Positions 24,131 through 37,512 of a stretch of 64,000 nucleotides of DNA are shown here, one piece after another. This stretch comes from Penelope pileata. Its lineage: Eukaryota > Chordata > Aves > Galliformes > Cracidae. The stretch spans positions 1-64,000 of the forward strand of contig WBMW01005750.1 in assembly GCA_013396635.1 (NCBI GenBank). The letters run 5' to 3'. A program made the position numbers and the translations under genes. Every line of letters starts with the position of its first letter. Positions within the stretch are counted from its first letter, which is position 1. Below the pieces are notes generated by a model, which saw nothing but the letters and a program-made list of their open reading frames with translations, did no database searches and was not told the DNA's origin.

Positions 24131-25351
24131 CCAGTGACCCAAATCAAACATTGGAAGTGTTTCTCTAATATTTCAGCAGATTCGCTGCCACTTAAAATCT
24201 AATTCAAGCTTAGATGCCTTTTTTTACAAGAACTGCTCCAACTCAGATGGAAATTACTGGGAAATCTGCGAAACTATATGTCAAATAGAGTTTTTACCTG
24301 AGAAACTATCACATATTTAGGGTGTTGCGAAAGAGGGAAAAAAATCGGGGCAGTAAGTCAATATAATGAGCTAATCACCTTATTTCCATGGAAACAGCAG
24401 TGTTGCAGTAGTAGTCATAAAGTACAGGGTACATTCTAAGATATTTATCATTGTTTAATGCAAAGATAACAGTGTACTAAAGAGTGATTCATCTGAAATG
24501 GCAGTGCAGTGATGGGGACGTGTGGGCAGAAACATACTTAATACTGAGAAGTATCTCCCTCTGTTAGAGACTCCTTTTGTCTTGCAGTCAGTGACTGCAT
24601 TCTTTCCAGGCAAACTGTGGTAGCAGCATCAGTGTCAGCATACTTGGATTGTCCTTCTGAAGGAGATAGTAGATCACCTATAAAATAATACGTAGAGGTC
24701 CTAAAGATCAAGGTGTTTTCTTCATGTCTGCTTGGCATTTATGAAATTTCATGAGAAAAACAAGAAAGTCCTTAGAAATTTTCTTTGAAAAGTTCCTTCT
24801 TTTTTCATTTCATTACTTAAATAAATTCAACTTGAAGATTAAGACCGTGTTAAGATTTTTTTATTAAAAAATGCTCACATTTTGATGTCCTATCTCTTCA
24901 GAAACAGCTAGCTTTCTACTTATAAGTCAGTGGAAAATCGGAACAGTGAAATCTTAGGAAATTACTTTTGTATCCCGGAAAACAAATAGAAGTGATTTAG
25001 GTTTTCAGATGTAGTATGTATGTTTTCAGTCAGCTAAAACCAAGAGATTTCTCTCTACGCAACAACTCTGTTGTTCTGTTGAAATGGAAAATCATGCAGA
25101 TTTCTAAGTTCCCCAGAGCTCATCTTGGGAGCTAGCAGGATGGAAGAAAATACTGAATAGAACTGAGCTGTTTTATCATCCTCTTTATGATTAGAATGAC
25201 ACTAGCACACAAAAAAAAGGGCAAACTTCATGTAGAACTATGCTATAAAAGACTGCTTCTGAATATAATAAAGATATTTTAAAATAGATCAGTTTTCTTT
25301 TAAGGTAACTGGCTCAAACAATTTTCAACCAACTAGAATAATGGAAAACTC

Positions 25352-25380
25352 AAAAAAAAAAAAAAAAGGGAGGGGGGAAG
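25352..25380. repeat. Homopurine run A16 plus G-rich
   Basis: Sixteen A, then GGGAGGGGGGAAG, giving a 29-base pure purine strand. Ordinary low-complexity DNA, though homopurine runs can adopt triplex structure. Confidence 0.75.
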
Positions 25381-28300
25381 ATGATGCAAAGTCTACTGCG
25401 AGATGATTATTATGTTATCAGATGTGATTATCTCTGGCTGTCCTACAATATTATTGTATTTGAAAGGAAAAAAACACTAAGCTGTCAGAATTCAGATCCA
25501 CATTCTGCTGAAACCATTAGAGTTGCTCATGTGTTATCAAATAATTCTCCAAATAGATATTGTTTTCACCAAAGAAAGCTGTTATATGCAAGTGTATTGG
25601 CCTTAGAACTACTTTGCTGTTAAAGCACGTTACCTAGTTTATAGAGAGCTTTGTATGATGAATGTATATTTGGTTATCAGCAAAACATTTTCTTGTTTTC
25701 TTCAGCAGGCCTGTTTACTTTATCTCCAATACATGTGAATAATATTCAGATCCTCTTTCCATTCAAGTAGTTTACCAATCTGTCAAACACTTACATGTCA
25801 GTTTAAGTTTGTTGATCTGCCAGAGCATTAAGATTTTTTTTATTTGTATTTAATTTCTTCCCTTAACCCAAGACAATGCAAGCCACAAGAATGTAGAGGG
25901 GCTGACAGAGCTGCTCATGTATATATCTGAAGACACTAAGGCATCTCAAAGATGTTATTATCTGTGTACACCAAAACTGTTTTAACCAGTGAGATTGCCT
26001 GACTATACTATGTATAGCTGAATGCATTTATTTCCTGCCCAGTGGAAGTCTGCTATCCAAAATGCAGTAAATCAAGAGGACAGGTGGTGTAACAAAAAGG
26101 ATTGATCAAACCTTGCTTGGTGTTAATCTTTATGTGATTCTCTTGTGAATTTCTGTGCCAAAGCCTTCCAGATAACTACATTTTTCTCCTTCTCAGGCCT
26201 TTGTTTCCATTTTCTGTTGTATTAAATGTGTCATCTTCACACTCTTCCACACTTACATTTTTCTCTTCTGTTAGCTTCAGTAACACAATAGATTTGCACT
26301 TGGAGATTTTCAGAGTCAGGTATACTTTACATCATCATTTAATGCTCTGGAAATCATAAGAAAATATCAGTTTCTAGTTGCATATACTGGCTAATTCAGT
26401 CCGTTAGCCATACAAGATTTTCTAATCTCTTTCCAGTGTTACATGTAGCTCATCTGAAATCACTCCTCTTGATCAGATTTTTCCACAGGCATGGAAGCAG
26501 AACACCTGCACATGCAGTGGACCAACTTTCAGTATTTCCTCTTGCTCTATTTGTCTAACCAAAACCAAAGAAAAATAAATCCTCATTTGATGCATTTAAA
26601 TTCTGGGCTTAAAAATAAGATGTAAAAAACAGTTATCATTTAGACAAATTTATCTGAAAATGGAATTGTGAAAAGCATTAATTCTGCTTTTCTTTAGTAT
26701 TCGTATAATTTAGGAATAATAATGTTAAAATGGTGTAGAAACATACTACATTTTACTTAATCCCAAAACACATATTTACGGTTCAAAGGGCAAGGTTTGT
26801 CATACACATCAAACAAACCTCAGTGTTAATGGCCGAGGGCTGCTCGTAAAGTTTCCTTCCACCCTGCCTAAATGTGCCAAGAAAATGATTGGGAAATGTG
26901 GGTACTGGGGCAACATGGGTTTTGAAGAGAGCTTAAACTGCTGAAATTTGCCTTGCTTCCTAGTTAGTGTAACATAGTTGAGCTTTTATGTAATGGCTAC
27001 AGCTACGAATGAACCAAACATCTCCCTTCTGAGATCGAGTCTTTAAAAAAGGTAGTATTTCTCAGAGGAAATACTGCCTCCCAAGGATTTCCAAAAATGC
27101 TGCATTAATGAGAAAGAGTCATAGCAGTAGAGCAGCTTTATGGTACCTACAGTTGATCAGGAAATCATGAATCATGTCTTCCCTTCATAATTTTTTTCAA
27201 TTTAGAGATTCTGAGGTTAGTCAAAAAGCAAGATTTTTGGCGTGATTCGAACTATATTCAGAAAGGAACAGGATTTTAACAGAAAGAATCTCTTGATTTT
27301 GAGTTTTGAATATTCATACCACAATAATATCGATTTTCAGAACTGTTTTCCTACTTCCTACTTCTTTTTACACACATGATCATTTCATACAATGCTTTGA
27401 ATTTTTCAGAAAAAGCATTTTCTTAAAATAAAGGAAATCTAATTAATGCAGATATGAAAGTTCCTGTTTATTACTCTGACAGTACCATACTGTTTAAATA
27501 GCCTGTCTGCATCTTTCTGGATTTTCTGGCTTCTCCCTGCTCTAGAAGTCTTTGAAGTAGACACTCTTCCAAAGAGGGCCGACAGCCAGAGCTGTCTGTT
27601 TGGTGGAGCAGCACTCAAAACATCTGTGACTGCAACTGGGAATGGCCCGGGAGTAACGCGAAGCTGTCCTGGGCCTTCCCCCTGCACTGACATGCAAATT
27701 CTGATGTTTACCTGCTTAAATAGCCAGTGGGACAAAATTGCTAACCCGATTCTCTGTAGGTGTAGAGGCCAGTGCCAGCAGCCCACTGTCCGAACTGCAC
27801 ATCTCCATTTTACTCTCTGGCAGTTCTTACCTGCTGCTCAGCTGCCGCTCTTAGAAAAGAACTGAAAGGTTTTTTGCTTTCAGAAAGTTGTAAATTTTAT
27901 CACTTTTCAAGCAAACTTTTCCAATCGTAGCTTCCCACAGGCCAGCCTTCTGTTTGTACTCAAGTCATGTTTTAAATACACTGTTCAAATCCAGTAAACC
28001 TATCAGTGTACATTCTATCTTTCCTTTCAGCTACCACCTTTTGTTTCATAAAATACTGCTCCATAGCAAAGTTCAGATAAAATATTTTATCTAGCTTAGG
28101 TAATTTTCCAAAGTATTTTTTCTCAGCATTAAAACCTTGTTCTGATAAAGGCAGTTGCTCAAATCTGCTCTTTTGTGTGCTTGTGCTTCTTCTATGAACT
28201 TCCTTTCACTCAGATGATATACATATTGCAACATCTAATGTAATCCAAAAGGGAAAACTCCACTATGGGAGAACGCCAACAACTGTAGAATGAGATAGCA

Positions 28301-29388
28301 GCTTCCTTCCAGCAGTTTGCTTTGATTCATGAAAGAAATCTTTAATGTATACATGCTGATCTTGGACACATCAGAGGTATTTTTTGCACATTCAAAGGTC
28401 TACACCATATTCATAGAAAATAATCATCAAGAATAAACACAAAGAGTGAGTTTCAAAACACAAGTAAAAATCAAATTTGTATCAGTAAGATATGCTGATT
28501 GTACTTCCCTCAGCCATGGGGGACATGAACAAAGTGAGGCAAGTTTCATCCCTATAATAAAACGTATGTGGAAATGCCATATTCTTAGAAGAGCTCTCAT
28601 TCCCAGCGTTTTGTCAGAATGACACAATCTATTTACAATGACCTTACCTCAGAGCACTCTGAAACAGCATATATATACAAGAAATGCAGGTATCTGTGAC
28701 ATTCAACAATTGCATTCTGGGATGGCTTTAACAAGACAGGAAAGCTTGAGTCTTTTTATAATACTTCAGGAGAAGAGGGAAAAAATAACCTTGATTTAAT
28801 CCTTAATCTTTTCTGACAATACAACCTGCATCTGCAAAGAGTTGGCATGCTTTTCACTACTGGCCCCTCAATTCTACAACTCCACATAAGAGATTGTGGA
28901 CATTTGTTGGAAACATACAGACATCCTTGCTGTTTCCCAGAATCACTGAACAGTGCTATTTACCTGTCTTATTCTGAGTACCTTTACTTGCTCGTTTGGA
29001 GGACTCCCCAATGGGTGGAGGTAGAGAAAGCAACCACAAAGGTGATATCTTTGGGGTGGAGAGGGGAAAATGGGATTTGTGTACAGCAGCATAAGTTCTG
29101 TAAGGATGTTATGTTAAAGAGGTTAAAAGAAAGATAAGATATGACTAAGTGGACTCTATTAGAAGATGATTGCCTCCATGAACAGTCCTGCGTAAGAACT
29201 GCCTGCAAGATCTCCACTCCTCACACATGCCTTAGCCACTGCATTTTTTCCCTAAAAAGCATCCTTCAATGTCACTCTTTTATGATGTTTCTTGAATAGA
29301 CCAAGGCAAGTATTGTGGGCCTGTCAGTCTATCTCTCATTCATATGTGTCACTGCATGTGCAGTTTCCAATGGGCTGGCAGGCAGCTC

Positions 29389-29402
29389 TGTGTGTGTGTG
29401 TG
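29389..29402. repeat. TG dinucleotide repeat
   Basis: Seven TG units, followed by CACAG. Short microsatellite. Confidence 0.8.
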
Positions 29403-32400
29403 CACAGAGAGGGAGTTAGTTGCCCAGTGCAGTAGGTGAGCACTTCAGGACTAAGGATCAGCCCTCGGAAGCATGCCTTTCCCTCTGGGCAGATCTCTGA
29501 TGGCAATATAGGATAGCAGGATGTCTAACTTAAGCTGGCACAACTGACTTGGTGGATCTCTCACTTATTTCTTAGGCAACCCAATAATGAAATGAGACAT
29601 CCCAAAGAATGAGGGAAATTGTTGCCTAAAATCTATAAGGCAATACAGAGTATTCAAATTCCCTTTGTAACCTGTCGCTCACTCAGCTGTATAATTTTCT
29701 GGGAAGAAAGAGGCACCAGTGCTTCCCCATTAATTCACAGATAGAATTACTTTATCTGGCGCAGACTGAGAGAAATCAGCCCCTCAGACTTCTATACTCT
29801 ACTAGTTAGGATATTCTCCTTGGAGGGAGATTCACCTTCAGATGCTGCACATGACTCTTCAGATCTTGTTCTCAATCATATTTAGTACTTAAAATGAACG
29901 ATCAGTCCTTCACGTAGCCCTATTCATAGATGTGTCTGGGTAATAAGTCACTGTTCGGAATCTGTTTAGACTGAAGCTGCTATTCTTAGATTACGCCAGA
30001 CAGTACATAAAAACAGTTACTAAGTAATGTTGTTTGTCTGGCATACCCACACAAGATATGCCGTTACATACAGCTACTGATGGCTGAAAACAAAATTATT
30101 GTCAAGTGATCAAAATCCAGATAATAGTGAGAGGTGATGATCTGTTTCATAATGGAAAATGGAGCTCAGGCTTGCTTATATACACAGGTTAACCACCAGG
30201 CAATATAATTTTAGCTCATCACATGCAGTAGAACCCAAACACACTATTTTACGTGACCATATCCAAATTTAAATTATAAATAGAGGCAATATATAGTTCA
30301 GCTTCTTCTCTTTTAACCGACTAAATGAGTAAGTAAAGTGTTTCAGCATAAAGCACAAGGTACTTTTCTGGTAAAAGTCTTACACCTGATACAAACTTGG
30401 TTTTTAAACAAGTTGATTTATTTATTTTCCTGTATAGCTTTGTGATTAAGTTATGAATCTGCTTAAATATATGACTGTCCATAAAGCCAGTGCAAGCATG
30501 ATAGTAAAGTGGAACCAAAACTAACATTACAAAGAGCATGCTTAAGAACTATTATGTAAAGTTGGTTTTGTTCTTTTGTTTTCAAGAAAATATGGTTTAG
30601 GTTCTTTTTGTTTGCGTCTTGTTTGCTGAGACTTGAATGTACATATGAGTGATGGTTTGATATTTTCTTCATTGTCTCTGGGCAAAAATGATACCCTAAA
30701 GGAGAAAGGCAGAATTAAAAATGAAGAATAACAACAGTAGGAAGAATGAAGATCTAGGTTGAGCAAAAAGAACTTGATAGATGCTCCCAACCGACCACTG
30801 GTCCCAGTTGCTCTCAAAGTAAGACTTTTTCAGGCCAAAGACCTTGACGACAGAAGGCAGCCTGGGACCATAATGCAGACTGGAGCATGAAATATAAAAG
30901 TCATAATTGTTTTATGTTCCTCGAGGAGAGAAGAGAGATTGCATTTAAAGCAAGGCTGAATGTTGCAGCAGATTGACTCTAGGAACACAAGGCATTGTAG
31001 ATCTCTTACGTTATTGGTAAGCTAGGGAGTTGCTCTTGACATCCTCCTCTCACCAGGAGGCAGAATGCTCTCACCTCCCAGGAAGAGGCTTTGTGAAGGT
31101 CCTTGAGACAAGATAAAAGCAGCAAACTTGAGCTATCTCAGGCTTCCCTGCTACTCTCAGAGAACAATTTATCCCCTACAGTTCCTGCATGCTCTCTTGT
31201 GTGGCTCTACTTCTTACTTCAGCATCTGCTTCAGAGGCCAAGAGGTCATTTACTCCCTGCTTTTTCTTTTCTTTCATTGGCCTCTTGATCCCCTGAAGAT
31301 GGCCCCTTTTCACATCAATGCAGTCCGAAAATTGCAAGAAATTAAATTTCAATCTGTCACACGATGGCAGGTGCATCCTTTTCTACTCTATTGGTGGAGG
31401 AATAGCAGCTGCCCCATCAGAACAATAAAACTACTTTCCAGCCTCTGTGACTGGCTGTCATTGAACAGCCGTGCATAAAAATAATCCATGGAGATCCCAG
31501 GGGTGGCATTTCTCATTTCTTATCAGCTTTGCTGCACACACCAGAACTTGATAAGACACATAGAAGGATGATAAAAGCAGCTATGAATCTGTCTAAGTAG
31601 AAATAATAAGAGCAACAGCAACAGTATCAATAGATTAATAGAAATCAGGGGCTATATTACTTTGATGCTGTTTTAATTATTCATTTCTAAAATCTTTCTT
31701 TCTTCTCCTTAAGTCTAGCGTAGCTAACACAGCAGGTCTATATTTTCATATTAATCTGATAGATTAATATCCTTTTGTATGCCTGAATCAAGCTCAAATT
31801 ATCTTCTAATTAATTAAAAAAAAAGAAGTCAAATATAGTCCTTCTGCACCCTTTCAAACACCCACACCATTACGCATACACACAACCATATCTTGCCCTT
31901 CCCATCTTAAGTATTTGCAGAGGTAGTATATATAATCCTTCTAAAATTATTTTGGGACTTATTAACACTGGAATAGACTTGTGATTTGCCTGGTTCCATA
32001 TCCTTTTTCAGGCAATGCTTTATGGCAGATGTTCCAGAGGAAAACATTGAATTCCCTATGGTGTACTTGATAATTGTGTAATACCATTGCTCTAGGGGAA
32101 ATTTAAAACTTTCCCCAGCTGGTAATCAACTCACATATTGAAGTATGAGGACAGATAATTGTTATCCTACCCAGAGTGACTGCAAATGATATTTTTGCTT
32201 CTGAGCCTTCCTCTCTGAATCCTAATCATTACTTTATTTTGGTATAACACCTTGCGACTCTGAGTTCCCCATGCTAACTTTGTGTTGCACCTGGTTATGC
32301 TCTTGCAGATCTAAATGAGAATGTTTGAGTTTCATCCAGTTTCCTTTTGTTTCTTTCTCTTTTTCATCGTATGTACTGCAAAGAGGAGATTCTAGCTGTC

Positions 32401-35400
32401 CTCAACAGTCTTGAATATGAACAATGGTAAAGGCCTCTACAGCATCTGCTTTTACTTCTACAGTACTCAAAGGAAAAAGTTCTTCTATCAAAAAAAAAAG
32501 TTTTATTCAAACTACAAGTCGTTCCATCTTTCCCTTCAAAAACACTGATAACCTAGATAGATCCAAACCATCTCTTTGAAATCTAAAGGAAAATGCCATA
32601 TGGGAACACAGTAATAATTAGAACTAATGATGATGACAGTTTGCCTTTTGCAACCAAAGATTTGTCTTAAGAACTTAAGAGAAGTTTGTCTTAAGCACAT
32701 ACTTAGCACTGTTGACTGACACTGTTGCATGTCAAACAATTCCCCTCAGAGGAACAGTGCTAGTTGCATAAGCCTCTCATTTCAGTATTTTTAGAATTGG
32801 TCCTATAGATGCATTACTGCCAAGTACATGGAGAAATACATGCTCAGTGAAGCAGATTCCTCTTGCTGAAACCAGTTGGCAGCTGGAGGATCAGCCTCGC
32901 TTCTTCACTGTGGTGCTCAGGGAGTCAGCAGCAGAGGCTTTCCTTCCACATCTGTGTGACACTGTGTGACTACAGTATCTTACACGTAGAAGGGATGTTG
33001 GGACCACTTCCAGTGAGCTTTTCCATATCATAAATATATAATTGCTGGTCTCAGATTTTCACATGTTGAAATCTGTTGACTGGAAGAGGTATCGTTTGAA
33101 TGGATACTTCTGGGGGAAGATGCATCCTCTGTGGAAATGCTCTGGTGATAATTGTCCAGTAAACGGAAAGCTTTTTAAGGCTTGCTTATCCAAACATTTT
33201 CCTTTTGTTTAGAAGAAAAAAGAAAACAAACAACAACAATCAAGAAATAGTTCTGTTTTTTTCTTATGCGTGTCACATGGGAAGCCAGAAAGCACAAATT
33301 CTCCCTTTCAAAAGGAGAGGAAAAAAGTAAGGTCAGATCTGTAGATCTTCTTGATGTATTAGGCAAGGAAGTACGCATGAAGCTTTAAAGGTAGGAGGCA
33401 TAATGAAGCACCAGAGGGAATAGAAGTCAGTGGGGTGCACGGATGCTTCCTTTCAGAATGATACCAAGGGGGTTAATGTCTGGCCTGGTGATAAAATCCT
33501 GGCATCTGTTACAGAAAACACAATGAGCATTGTTGTCATTGAGAGAATGGCTCTGTTTTTCCTGGCACGAATTGCTGTTTGGAAGCTGTTTTAAAATAGA
33601 AAAGGAAAAAAAATCTCACTCTGAAAACTTAAAAATAAAGGGTTTGTGCCAGAATTGTGTTCTCTGCTATATTTCTAGGAAGTGTTGTTGGTTCATTGTT
33701 CTGACAACGTTATTTACATACCTTAAATACAATTGCTGCTGAAATGCACAGCAAAATGTACAGACTTTGACACAGACACTGACTGCTGTATTGAATGTGC
33801 TTTGGCTCAGAACTACAGTCATAGTGGAGTCCCTTCAATGGTGGCTGCAGGCACGCAGCATTGGTCATGTTGGGCTTTCTCCTTTGTCAGTGGGAGCCTG
33901 CCATCCCCAGTGCAAGGTTCAGAGCACCCAGAAGTCTCTTCAGGCTGTCCCTAGAAAAGCCTGTTTTTTTTCCTGTTAGAGTTTAGCCCCCAGCTAAAGT
34001 TAGTCTTTGTGCAATACCCTTCCTTAGCATGCCAAGTATTCACATGTGAAATGAGATTACTCTCTGCTTCATTAACTGGTTGCCATTTTTATGTGAACTT
34101 TTTTCCAAATAAGAAAAGATTTTGTTTGTACATTCTAGTCCATATAAATTAACCATACATGAAATATATCCTTCTGCTATGACACAGTATCTCAGCTTAT
34201 ACCAAACTAGAATCTGCAGTCACTGTTTTTTGCTGCCAGAGGCAGTGGAAGGCAGCAGCAGGCTTTCGATTTTGCCTGCTAATCGTTCTGTCCATGCTCT
34301 GTTGCTACCTGCTATTTGTTGACTATCCACAAAATAAACACAAACAAGGAGGAGAGGTAAAAACAAACAGCTCTTAAACTTCATTTTTGATGTCTCTGAC
34401 TCCCTTGTCAAGTAACTTTAGAAATAATGAAGAAAATAATCCCCATAAGCCCGCAGCAGAGGAGATAACATGCTGTTCCCAGGCTATATTGCTTGCCTCA
34501 GAGCAATGCAGAGGATCATGCTGGCAATGACCATAGCTTGTAATGAAAACATTGTTTTCTTTTTTATATCAGACAATGCCCCAATCTGAGCCAACTACAG
34601 AAAGCCCAAGCTGCTCACAAGATGCAGTGAGCTGAACTCTGTACATTTAGTCAATAACTCAGCACATATTGGCCATTCCAGCCCATGCCCTGTTTACTTC
34701 CTGGGAGGTGACAGAGGAACCAAATCACTATGTGAGATTGGTACCAGATTCTGGGGACCAGACTGGTTCTGATGTAGCACATTGGTGCCAGAGCATGTCA
34801 GGTGTTGATGCAGCAAAGAGCTGCTGCATGACCCCATTGGATACATCCTCACCAGCTGTAGCCAAGCTATCTCCACAGTGCTGGCAAATCTGTATCCAAT
34901 TCAGTCAGTTTGGTAGCTCAGACTGACTCAGTAATTTCAGAAAGCTAAGGATCTTTACATGGCTTGTCAAAGCTGCCATCAAACAGCTTGTCTAACTTCC
35001 AAATTGCCTTATCCAGAAGCAATATAATGGGTCTGCTGGTTTAAATGGGAAAAGTCCGTTGATCCTTTTGCAATTGGAGTCCAGTAGAGTTAAAAGTAAA
35101 ATGACAATTAAACAAATTATAGGAGAAAATAAACAAAAATACATTGAGAAATCCCATTAGAAAAAGGGAGTGCTATTCTATATTTTCTACAGTGATTGAT
35201 TATATTACAGGTAACAAATTTCATTAAGCTGCAATGCATTAGGCAGCACAGATAAGTAGTGTTATGGCAAAAAGGCTGGTTCAGATTGGTCCGGTTACTC
35301 AGAAATAACTTTTTTAAGCCAGAAAGCTGAGAGTTATGATTAAATTTATGAGAAATTTCAAATGTCATCTGTTTCATCCATTTTTCAATGCGCAATGTCC

Positions 35401-35886
35401 ATAAATAACCCACGTAACCTCAAGCCTCCATGGTTTCACCAGCATCAAAGGAATGCCACTGGAGGCACACTTCAGTACTTTGGCTGAATGGCATATGGAT
35501 ACCTAAACGTGCTTTGAACAGTTTGCATTCATGTTCAGAATTCCATCTCTGGGTACCCTAATTTGCTTTGGAAATCTGGAGACTATTTCCTCCTACTCTA
35601 TGTATCCTGTAGTCTGCTGGCAGAAAAACCAATCCTCATTTCTAGCACCAGCTGAGAACTGTCATAGAATCTTAAATTACAGAATTCATTAGTTTCACCG
35701 TACTGGTTAGGGGATCACAGAGCCTTTGCTGGCAAGCTGTGTAACATCACAAGCACAATACAGAAAGAAGTTGTCATTAGAAATGCAAAGGACTAAACTA
35801 TGCTGTCAACTAAGGAAAGAAGATCTACCAGTCAAGAAGGAGCCTTAGTAGATAGCTCTGTCTACCCATTACCCTGCATGAGTCAT

Positions 35887-36320
35887 GAGAACCACAGAAT
35901 CACAGAATTGCAGGGGTTGGAAGGGACCTCTAGAGATCGAGTCCAACCTCCCTGCCAAAGGAGGCTCCCTACAGCAGGTCACACACATGGGCGTCCAGAT
36001 GGGTCTTGAATATCTCCAGAGGAGACTCCGCAACCTCCCTGGGCAGCCTGTTCCAGTGCTCCGTCATCCGCACCATGAAGAAGTTCTTACACGTTTGTGT
36101 GGAAGTTTCTGTGTTCCAGTTTATGGCCATTACCACTTGTCCTATCTCTGCACCCCACTGAGAAGAGCCCAGCCCTATTCCTTTGCCTCCTGCTCTTTAG
36201 ATATTTATAAACACTGATAAGATCCTTTGTCAGTCTTCTCTTCTCCAGGCTGAACAGAGCCAGTTCACTCAGCCTTTCCTCATAAGCAAGATGCTCCAGG
36301 CCCTTTATAAGCCTCTCACT
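35887..36320 (-). mobile_element. CR1 LINE 3' fragment, minus strand
   Basis: About 430 bp of a 5'-truncated CR1 in reverse orientation. In element sense it holds the ORF2 C-terminus, its stop at 35969-35971, a short 3' UTR with the GATCTCTAGAGGTCCCTTCCAA block, and a tail of two ATTCTGTG units plus a decayed one. The tail unit and UTR differ from the copies at 3.3 and 8.3 kb, so this is a third subfamily. It carries a frameshift, so it is older than the 3.3-kb copy. The 5' edge in element sense, near 36320, is approximate. Confidence 0.92.
35969..36320 (-). pseudogene. CR1 ORF2 C-terminal remnant, frameshifted
   Basis: From 36320 downward the minus strand encodes a CR1 C-terminus: LIKGLEHLAYEERL, then LFSLEKRRL, then a DRTSGNGHKLEHRNFH block. 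The frame then meets a stop at 36087-36089. Similarity resumes in another frame with a KNFF...TEHWNRLPREV segment down to the stop at 35969-35971. The shift is best explained by a net loss of two bases near 36087-36090. The catalytic reverse-transcriptase motifs lie upstream in ORF2 and are absent, so no enzyme can be made. Confidence 0.85.
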
Positions 36321-37490
36321 CTGGGCTACCTCTGTCCAACACATCTCTTTGTCACAGGACAATTTGCAAAAAATTATTTTGATAAAGGTATCTGCACATG
36401 AGCAGTATGTGGACATATTTCAAATCACTCCAGAGCAAAGTCAGTAAGTAGACTGGAGCTGCTCCTTGGTGCTGGCAGCAGGGCTCCAGAGCTATTAAAA
36501 TAAGGTGAAGTTCTCCAGGATGGTGATCCCCACTGAAGATCCACAGTCAGAGCATTTATTGCATCTTTTGTGAAGATGGCAAGGAACTGCCAGTCAGCTT
36601 GCTGTGAGAGATCAGCAAAGCAATTTTGATAGGGGTCAAAGTGTTGGAGGACTATGACTTGCATAAGGACAACCGCTAGTCAAAAATCTTTTTTTCCAAA
36701 AGCGTATTCTAATAAAACAGGACATCACAAAATTAATAGCAGCAACTGGGGAACATTTGGAATACGGTAGTTCTGTTTTTCTCTAAATGAGGTCTTACCT
36801 ACCTGCAACCATGCTCAGCCCAGCAGCCTATTACAGGATACTGAGCAATAAGTTCATGAAACACCATTTCATAATGAGCATTTCTTGTAGATGTTTATTC
36901 ATCATTGTACAGATTCTAACAGCAATCCCTTTTATTTGCATGAATGTCTTTTTAGTAATCAAGTTAAAGAGATGATTTTTTTTTAACTTGTGAAAATCAT
37001 GAAACAGAAAGTTAGAATGGCCAGTTTCTGCTAAACAAAATGGATACACAGATGTCCACTCTCTTTGAATATTCTTTTAAGTAAAAGGGTAATATTTTCA
37101 TTTTATATACATTTCAGTATTATTCCCCAGAGAAAAATCACACTTGCTAGAAGACTGAGTAAGGAATCAGAAATCATTCATAAAATTCAGTCACTAAACA
37201 TCGTGAAGTCAAAAAAGAAAAAGTGAAACAAACCACAAAAAATTTGCCCTACTTTCATTCCTGCCTCCTTACAGAAAAGAATTGCAGCCACTAGCTCACT
37301 GCTGGCAATCTCAGATTGGGATTCTTTTCAGCTCCAGTCTAAGCTGCAAACTATCTTGACTAGTATTCCTCCAGATGAGGGATAAAAGGCTCCACATAAG
37401 TCCTCACTGAAAGAAAGTCACAGACATTCTCTCAGTGAGAATCTGACATCTCTATGAGCCATCATCAATATATATCAGCTGTACATTCCC

Positions 37491-37512
37491 AAATATTTTT
37501 TAAAAAATATTT
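37491..37512. repeat. Perfect 22-bp AT palindrome
   Basis: AAATATTTTTT is followed immediately by its exact reverse complement AAAAAATATTT, then by a GT run at 37513-37522. It could extrude as a cruciform, and such AT palindromes are commonly unstable. Chance occurrence is plausible in AT-rich DNA. Confidence 0.85.

Larger units (their letters stand above)
24131..35886. other. Unique non-coding DNA, no gene seen
   Basis: About 11.7 kb without a recognisable exon, RNA gene or transposon. It holds an A16-plus-G-rich homopurine run at 25352-25380 and a TG dinucleotide run at 29389-29402. The open frames (for example 27439-27786 and 31128-31478) are short and featureless. Some stretches may be conserved regulatory DNA, but nothing in the sequence alone singles them out. 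Confidence 0.55.

Noticed and set aside
35661..35690. CATAGAATC and ACAGAATTC resembling a reversed CR1 tail
   Set aside because: Only isolated words match, and no CR1 3' UTR follows. A true CR1 begins about 200 bp further on and has its own tail.
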